Origin: Winogradskyella sp. PC-19
GTDB taxonomy: Bacteria > Bacteroidota > Bacteroidia > Flavobacteriales > Flavobacteriaceae
DNA: 64,000 nt
Direction of reading: 5' to 3'
Assembly (NCBI RefSeq): GCF_002163855.1
Contig: NZ_CP019332.1
Location: forward strand, 1,033,145-1,097,144
In this document: piece by piece, positions 59,514-64,000 of the stretch
Layout: every line of letters starts with the position of its first letter
How positions within the stretch are numbered: position 1 is the first letter of the stretch
The notes under the pieces: model-generated
The model's input: the letters and a program-made list of their open reading frames with translations, nothing else
What the model was told of the DNA's origin: nothing
The model's database searches: none
Translations under genes and position numbers: made by a program

Positions 59514-59542
59514 AAATCCAAAGGTTGTCCGCCTTTGGATTT
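59514..59542 (+). terminator. Second intrinsic terminator, no gene upstream
   Basis: AAATCCAAAGG (59514-59524) pairs perfectly with CCTTTGGATTT (59532-59542), followed by a T run. There is no coding gene between this and the previous terminator, 133 bases away. Confidence 0.85.
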
Positions 59543-59685
59543 TTTTGTTAATCTGGCGTTAATAGTGTTAAAGTTTGCAATAAAAGAAAAGAAACTACGT
59601 CTATATAATTGATAAGTTTTTTAAGTGATTATAAGCTAAAATTGAGCTTATAATTAGTGTTAGTTAATTTAGTTAATAACTAGAG

Positions 59686-59711
59686 AAGCCGAAACTGGGG
59701 AGTTTCGGCTT
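59686..59711. terminator. Third intrinsic terminator
   Basis: AAGCCGAAACT (59686-59696) pairs perfectly with AGTTTCGGCTT (59701-59711) around loop GGGG, followed on the plus strand by TTTTTT. On the minus strand it is 22 bases beyond the stop codon of the small membrane protein but has fewer T residues there. Confidence 0.85.
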
Positions 59712-59732
59712 TTTTTATTTTTTTGATTCTAA

Positions 59733-59963
59733 TTATTTCGAATATTTATTCTTGATGTAATTTGCGTAAATCATAAACGTCACTAAGATAGACATAGACA
59801 TCAACCCAATCATAACCATATTCTTACGTTGAAAAAGAGTTTCTTTAAAAGCATTTGTTGCTGCAGAAATCAGAAATAAGTTACCAACAAAACAGATAAT
59901 TGCAAATACAATTACAACTAACTTACTTGGATGAGTTATAAAACTTTTAGACTTATCAGTCAT
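59733..59963 (-). CDS. Small two-helix membrane protein
   Basis: A 76-residue protein of unknown function with a charged start (MTDKSKSFITHPSK) and two membrane helices (about residues 15-33, VVIVFAIICFVGNLFLIS, and 47-67, MVMIGLMSMSILVTFMIY). The two are joined by a polar loop with KETLFQRKN. The tail is basic (KNKYSK), giving both ends a cytoplasmic placement. It begins five bases after the fabH stop codon on the same strand, so it is very likely co-transcribed with fabH. Confidence 0.65.
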   Translation of the reverse strand: MTDKSKSFITHPSKLVVIVFAIICFVGNLFLISAATNAFKETLFQRKNMVMIGLMSMSILVTFMIYANYIKNKYSK

Positions 59964-59968
59964 CTATA

Positions 59969-60979
59969 TTACCATTTTATAATTGCACTTCCCCATGTAA
60001 AACCACTACCAAAAGCTGCAAGTACTACATTATCGCCTTCTTTTATTTTGCCTTCTTCCCAAGCTTCAGTTAAAGCAATTGGAATAGATGCTGCTGTCGT
60101 ATTACCATAACGCATAATATTATTATACACTTGGTCATCGCTTAATCCAAATTTTCGCTGAATAAATTGTGCTATACGCAAGTTGGCTTGGTGCGGAATT
60201 AGCATATCAATACTTTCTTTTTCTAGATTATTCTTTGATAAACCTTCCATTATGACTTCACTAAAACGAACAACTGCATTTTTAAATACAAACTGTCCAT
60301 TCATATACGGAAAATAACTTTCATCATTTGGGTCGTTTTCAGCAATTATATCGTTCACCCAACGTTTTCCCATTCCTGGAGCAATCAAAACTAATTCTTC
60401 GGCATGTTCTCCTTGAGAATGCAAATGCGTAGACAATATGCCTTTTGTTGTGTCTTCTTCTCGTGATAAAACTGCTGCGCCAGCGCCATCTCCAAAAATT
60501 ACGGTAACACCACGACCACGAGTCGTTTTGTCCAAACCGTGAGAATGTAATTCGCTACCAATAACCAATATGTTTTTATACATACCTGTTTTGATAAAAT
60601 TGTCTGCCACGGATAGTGCATATACAAAGCCTGAACATTGATTACGTACATCTAATGCGCCTACAGTTTTTATATCCAACGCATGTTGTACTTGCACACC
60701 AGGACCAGGGAAATACATATCTGGACTTAAAGTCGCAAAAATGATAAAGTCAATATCGTCTTTATCAATACCAGCACGTTCAATAGCAACTTTAGCGGCT
60801 TTGACACCCATAGTTGCAGTAGTATCTCCACTTCCTTTTTCTACCCAACGACGTTCTTTAATACCAGTTCTTTCGGTAATCCACTCGTCATTAGTGTCCA
60901 TAAACTTGGACAAATCGTCATTAGTAACAACATTATCTGGCACATATTTGCCTAAGCCTATTATTTTTGAATTGTACAT
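59969..60979 (-). CDS. fabH: 3-oxoacyl-ACP synthase III (FabH-type)
   Basis: Condenses acyl-CoA with malonyl-ACP to start fatty-acid chains; branched starters are usual in this phylum. The 336-residue protein has active-site Cys115 (VRNQCSGFVYALS), His in IPHQANLRIAQF and Asn in RYGNTTAASIP. The extended frame start at 61003 falls inside the promoter TAAATTTG box, so the ATG at 60979 (MYNSKIIGLG) is chosen. The wider window holds no other fab gene, and this copy is longer in its central loop than E. coli FabH, a usual flavobacterial feature. Confidence 0.93.
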   Translation of the reverse strand: MYNSKIIGLGKYVPDNVVTNDDLSKFMDTNDEWITERTGIKERRWVEKGSGDTTATMGVKAAKVAIERAGIDKDDIDFIIFATLSPDMYFPGPGVQVQHALDIKTVGALDVRNQCSGFVYALSVADNFIKTGMYKNILVIGSELHSHGLDKTTRGRGVTVIFGDGAGAAVLSREEDTTKGILSTHLHSQGEHAEELVLIAPGMGKRWVNDIIAENDPNDESYFPYMNGQFVFKNAVVRFSEVIMEGLSKNNLEKESIDMLIPHQANLRIAQFIQRKFGLSDDQVYNNIMRYGNTTAASIPIALTEAWEEGKIKEGDNVVLAAFGSGFTWGSAIIKW

Positions 60980-61000
60980 AAATGTAATATTAAGGGAAAA

Positions 61001-61029
61001 CAAATTTAACCAAATAAGACCACAACAAA
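61001..61029 (-). promoter_or_regulatory. fabH promoter
   Basis: On the minus strand TTTG (61026-61029) and TAAATTTG (61001-61008) are 17 bases apart, slightly shorter than the best spacing of the Bacteroidota form. A start near 60994 would leave about 15 bases before the ATG at 60979. Confidence 0.5.
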
Positions 61030-61143
61030 ATAGTATTCGTTATGCACGCATAGTATATAAAATTATGTCATCTTGTCATTTATTTACACTTGGTATTTTA
61101 TTTGAATAACAAATGAAAGTATAGTAAAACATAAAAACTACAC

Positions 61144-61159
61144 TTCTGCTATTGCAGAA
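61144..61159 (+). promoter_or_regulatory. Small hairpin in the htpG leader
   Basis: TTCTGC (61144-61149) and GCAGAA (61154-61159) form a 6-base stem with a 4-base loop, 19 bases upstream of the htpG ATG. The surrounding CACTTCTGC...GCAGAAATGACA resembles a dispersed repeat end. A heat-shock or translational role is possible but unsupported; no CIRCE element is visible. Confidence 0.3.
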
Positions 61160-61178
61160 ATGACAAAATCAAAATATC

Positions 61179-63065
61179 ATGACAAAAGGAAACATTAATG
61201 TATCGGTAGAAAACATCTTTCCATTAATTAAAAAATTCTTGTACAGCGATCACGAAATCTTTCTTCGTGAGCTAATAAGTAATGCCACTGACGCAACTTT
61301 AAAGCTGAAACACTTAACCAATATTGGTGAGTCAAAAGTTGAATATGGTAATCCACAGATTGAGGTAAAAATTGACAAAGATGCTAAGAAGCTACATATT
61401 ATTGACCAAGGTTTAGGTATGACTGCTGAAGAGGTTGAAAAATACATAAACCAAGTTGCTTTTTCTGGAGCTGAAGAATTTTTAGATAAATATAAAGACT
61501 CTGCCCAAGATTCAGGAATTATCGGGCACTTTGGTTTAGGCTTCTATTCTGCGTTTATGGTTGCAGATAAGGTAGAAATCATAACTAAATCTCATAAAGA
61601 CGAACCTGCAGCACATTGGACTTGTGATGGTTCTCCAGAATATACACTTGAGGCATCAGAAAAGACAGAAAGAGGAACAGAAATTATACTTCATATTGCA
61701 GAAGATTCTACAGAGTTTTTAGAAGACGATAGAATCAGTGCACTTTTATTAAAGTATAACAAATTTATGCCTGTACCAATTAAGTTTGGTACAAAAACTG
61801 AAACGTTACCAAAACCAGAAGATGCAAAAGAAGACGAGCCTGCACCAACACAGGAAGTTGAAAATATCATTAATAATCCAAATCCAGCATGGACAAAACA
61901 GCCTGCAGATTTAGAAGAACAAGATTACAAGGATTTTTATCGCGAATTATACCCAACACAGTTTGAAGAGCCTTTATTCAATATCCATTTGAATGTAGAT
62001 TATCCTTTTAACTTAACAGGTATTTTATATTTTCCGAAAATGTCTGCAGATATGCAGATCCAAAAAGATAAAATTCAATTATACCAAAATCAAGTATTTG
62101 TAACGGATAATGTCGAAGGTATTGTACCAGAATTCTTAACCATGCTTCGTGGTGTTATTGACTCGCCAGACATTCCTTTAAATGTGTCACGTAGTTACTT
62201 ACAGGCAGATGGTGCGGTTAAGAAAATTTCGTCTTACATAACTCGTAAAGTGGCTGATAAGCTTAAGTCAATCTTTAATAATAGTCGTGAAGATTTTGAG
62301 GCCAAGTGGAATGACATTAAAATAGTTATTGAATACGGAATGCTATCTGAAGAAAAATTCTTTGAGAAAGCAGATGCTTTTGCATTATACCCAACTGTAG
62401 ATGGCAAGTATTATACTTTTGAGGAGTTGACAAATGCTATAAAAGCAAAGCAGACAGATGAGGATGATAAAATGGTAATTCTTTATGCTTCTGAGAAAGA
62501 TGCGCAACATGCATATATCGAAGCTGCAAAGGCAAAAGATTACGAAGTTTTATTGTTAGACTCGCCTATCGTTTCTCACCTAATTCAAAAATTAGAAACC
62601 ACAAAAGAGAACATTTCTTTTGCTCGTGTAGATGGTGACCACATTGATAACTTAATCAAAAAAGAAGATACCGCTATTTCGAAATTATCTGAAGACGAAA
62701 AGAAATCTTTGGATGAGTTGTTGAAAGAAGTTGTACCATCAGAGAAGTTTATGGTGCAATTGGAAGCTATGGATAGTAATGCGTCACCATTTATGATTAC
62801 ACAACCAGAGTTTATGCGTCGTATGAAAGAGATGCAACAATCTGGTGGTGGCGGAATGTTTGGAATGGGCAACATGCCAGAAATGTATAACCTTGTTGTT
62901 AATACAAATTCTGAATTGGTTGGAGAAATCTTAAACACAAAAACCAAAAAGAAACAAGAACGCTTAATCAATCAAAGTCTCGATTTGGCACGTTTGTCTC
63001 AAGGTCTTTTAAAAGGAGAAGAGTTAACAAACTTTATTAAGCGTAGCTACGATATGATTAGATAG
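61179..63065 (+). CDS. htpG: Molecular chaperone HtpG (Hsp90)
   Basis: The bacterial Hsp90 dimer, an ATP-driven chaperone of the cytosol. Length 628 residues is normal. ATPase-site landmarks: FLRELISNATDATLK with Glu31 and Asn35, Asp75 in IIDQGLGMTAEEV, and GIIGHFGLGFYSAFMVADKV. The charged linker is at about 215-235 (KPEDAKEDEPAPTQEVEN) and the middle-domain arginine region LNVSRSYLQADGAVKKI is near 345. The C-terminal dimerisation domain contains the GGGGMFGMGNMPEMYNL stretch. The TTCTGC/GCAGAA hairpin at 61144-61159 lies just upstream. A strong terminator follows. Confidence 0.97.
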   Translation: MTKGNINVSVENIFPLIKKFLYSDHEIFLRELISNATDATLKLKHLTNIGESKVEYGNPQIEVKIDKDAKKLHIIDQGLGMTAEEVEKYINQVAFSGAEEFLDKYKDSAQDSGIIGHFGLGFYSAFMVADKVEIITKSHKDEPAAHWTCDGSPEYTLEASEKTERGTEIILHIAEDSTEFLEDDRISALLLKYNKFMPVPIKFGTKTETLPKPEDAKEDEPAPTQEVENIINNPNPAWTKQPADLEEQDYKDFYRELYPTQFEEPLFNIHLNVDYPFNLTGILYFPKMSADMQIQKDKIQLYQNQVFVTDNVEGIVPEFLTMLRGVIDSPDIPLNVSRSYLQADGAVKKISSYITRKVADKLKSIFNNSREDFEAKWNDIKIVIEYGMLSEEKFFEKADAFALYPTVDGKYYTFEELTNAIKAKQTDEDDKMVILYASEKDAQHAYIEAAKAKDYEVLLLDSPIVSHLIQKLETTKENISFARVDGDHIDNLIKKEDTAISKLSEDEKKSLDELLKEVVPSEKFMVQLEAMDSNASPFMITQPEFMRRMKEMQQSGGGGMFGMGNMPEMYNLVVNTNSELVGEILNTKTKKKQERLINQSLDLARLSQGLLKGEELTNFIKRSYDMIR

Positions 63066-63094
63066 TTTTTCATTAAAAAACTAATATATAGACA

Positions 63095-63122
63095 AAACCA
63101 CTTTGCAAAAACAAAGTGGTTT
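63095..63122 (+). terminator. htpG terminator
   Basis: AAACCACTTTG (63095-63105) pairs perfectly with CAAAGTGGTTT (63112-63122), followed by a T run, 30 bases after the htpG stop codon. Confidence 0.9.
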
Positions 63123-63242
63123 TTTTGTGACTATCTCTAAAGTGTTTTTCACTCATCAAAAGGTAGTGTTTACTAAATATCGGTTTTAAAAAGTAAAATA
63201 GAAGTCTAGGTTTGATTTATAATAACACTAAAACTATTTATT

Positions 63243-63902
63243 ATGAAAAATCAATTAAACCTTAAGGTTAACAAACCTTGTTTAGAAAATTTCAATCAAT
63301 TCGCACCTACAGAAAAAGGTGGGTTTTGTAATTCTTGCACAAAAGAAGTCATCGACTTTACAGCAATGAAAGATGCCGAAATTGTAAACTATTTTAAAAC
63401 AAACTCAGACGAAAATACGTGTGGAAGATTTAGGAGTCATCAACTAAAAACTTATGAAGATCCAAACAAAATAGAAACAAGATTCAGTTTTGCAAGCCGA
63501 ATTGGTATTGCTTGTCTCGCTTTATTTTCTTTTGGAGTAATACAAGGGCAAAATACTAAAACCGGTAAGGTAAAGGTGACAAATACAATACAAAATGAAG
63601 GTATTGTAGTAAAAGGTAATGTCTCTGAAGGCACAATCCCATTACCTGGCGTAAATGTAATCCTTAAGGGTACCAAAATTGGGACTCAAACAGATTTTGA
63701 TGGTAACTTCACTTTTCCTCAAAAACTAAAAAAAGGAGACGTCTTACTATTTAGCTACGTAGGTATGGAATCTCAAAAAGTAGTTATTAATGACGGGAAA
63801 TCAGCTTCTAAAATTGCTTTGAAGGTAAACATGGAACTCGACGAAATTATAATCATGGGAGATGTAGCCTCAAAAAGAGTATTTAAATCTAGAAGAAACT
63901 AA
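63243..63902 (+). CDS. CarboxypepD_reg-like protein with N-terminal cysteine motif
   Basis: A 219-residue protein found in many Flavobacteriaceae. The N-terminal 65 residues carry a cysteine motif (PCLENFNQFAPTEKGGFCNS then CTKEVIDF ... CGRF; Cys at about 14, 29, 32 and 59) that looks like a metal-binding site. One membrane helix follows (about 82-100, IGIACLALFSFGVIQG). Then a CarboxypepD_reg-like (TonB-receptor-type) beta domain (about 120-195, VKGNVSEGTIPLPGVNVIL, TDFDGNFTFPQKLKKGDVL, YVGMESQKVVI) would lie in the periplasm. It resembles a membrane-tethered partner of TonB-dependent systems. It is followed after 11 bases by a second secreted gene that leaves the window. Confidence 0.75.
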   Translation: MKNQLNLKVNKPCLENFNQFAPTEKGGFCNSCTKEVIDFTAMKDAEIVNYFKTNSDENTCGRFRSHQLKTYEDPNKIETRFSFASRIGIACLALFSFGVIQGQNTKTGKVKVTNTIQNEGIVVKGNVSEGTIPLPGVNVILKGTKIGTQTDFDGNFTFPQKLKKGDVLLFSYVGMESQKVVINDGKSASKIALKVNMELDEIIIMGDVASKRVFKSRRN

Positions 63903-63913
63903 TCCGTATTGCT

Positions 63914-64000
63914 ATGAAAAAGATTCTTCTTTTATGTCTTATTGTGCACTCATTGAGCATTGCTCAAGTTTCGGATTTTAAATCTATCGATTTTACTAAA
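63914..64000 (+). CDS. Secreted protein, N-terminal fragment (window edge)
   Basis: Only 29 codons are present: MKKILLLCLIVHSLSIAQ is a signal peptide, followed by VSDFKSIDFTK. The gene starts 11 bases after the CarboxypepD_reg-like gene and probably shares its transcript. From memory, flavobacterial proteins that begin this way next to such genes often carry a transglutaminase-like domain, but nothing in the visible 29 residues shows it. Confidence 0.6.
   Translation, partial: MKKILLLCLIVHSLSIAQVSDFKSIDFTK

Larger units (their letters stand above)
59284..59732. other. Gene-free 449-base stretch with three terminators
   Basis: No convincing coding frame. Three intrinsic terminators occur at 59353-59380, 59514-59542 and 59686-59711, each with a T run on the plus strand. 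Between them are AT-rich segments of about 130-145 bases with repeated TTAGTGTTAG-type words (59325-59340 and 59654-59668). Two small plus-strand non-coding transcripts would explain three successive terminators, or the block is a remnant of duplicated gene ends. Confidence 0.5.

Overview
The window is a low-GC stretch of a marine-type member of the family Flavobacteriaceae (Bacteroidota). Seen directly: a gldI gliding-motility lipoprotein gene, C-terminal type IX secretion (T9SS) sorting domains, bshC for bacillithiol, a CarboxypepD_reg-like/TonB-type receptor, the rpmB-rpmG-DUF4295-ftsY ribosomal string of this phylum, and promoters of the Bacteroidota form TTTG-N17..20-TAnnTTTG with no obvious Shine-Dalgarno sequences. 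No rRNA, tRNA or CRISPR array was recognised. Coordinates follow the ATG I prefer where the longest frame starts upstream.

Layout. 1-7.5 kb, mostly minus strand: CTP synthase (cut by the window edge), a small plus-strand membrane protein in a cassette-like unit, DUF3820, a DUF922 protease, a LysM/periplasmic-binding fusion, guaA and bshC. 7.5-14.5 kb, plus: M14 and M16 peptidases, a PqqB-like metallo-hydrolase and a DinB-like protein. 14.5-19 kb: ndk and a PhoD-like phosphatase (minus), then the plus operon nrnA-gldI-peptidylprolyl isomerase. 19-31 kb: pepD, DUF3810, two amidohydrolase-like genes, a DUF6503 lipoprotein, a SpoU methyltransferase, an M48 protease, a CrtA-like monooxygenase and an M15 peptidase. 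31-41 kb, minus: a cell-surface locus with an FN3 lipoprotein, a giant leucine-rich-repeat T9SS protein, a tail-fibre-like protein, a small T9SS protein and an outer-membrane barrel. 41-50.4 kb: rimO, a serine hydrolase, an amidase, ftsY, DUF4295, rpmG, rpmB, then the operon exonuclease-FAH-Hpt-cinA. 50.4-54.8 kb: a secreted SUFU-domain protein in a second cassette-like unit, a 2-oxo acid dehydrogenase E2, an overlapping HAD/phosphoribosyltransferase pair and recR. 54.8-64 kb: sodium-solute symporter, CoA-binding protein, TonB-type receptor, a gene-free stretch with three terminators, fabH, htpG, and a CarboxypepD_reg-like protein followed by a cut secreted gene.

The most unusual signal is a pair of single-gene units 50 kb apart (about 722-1366 and 50472-51417). 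Both are inserted against the strand of their neighbours. They share a 14-base boundary block, a 30-base hairpin leader (27/30 identical) and inverted TTCGTTTA / TAAACGAA ends. Their protein products are unrelated. The second ends in an elaborately folded 3' element. This looks like a mobile gene-cassette family that carries different cargo behind a common leader. Other points of interest are the LRR/fibre surface locus, a run of three intrinsic terminators without a gene, and amidohydrolase domains that have lost the HxH metal motif.
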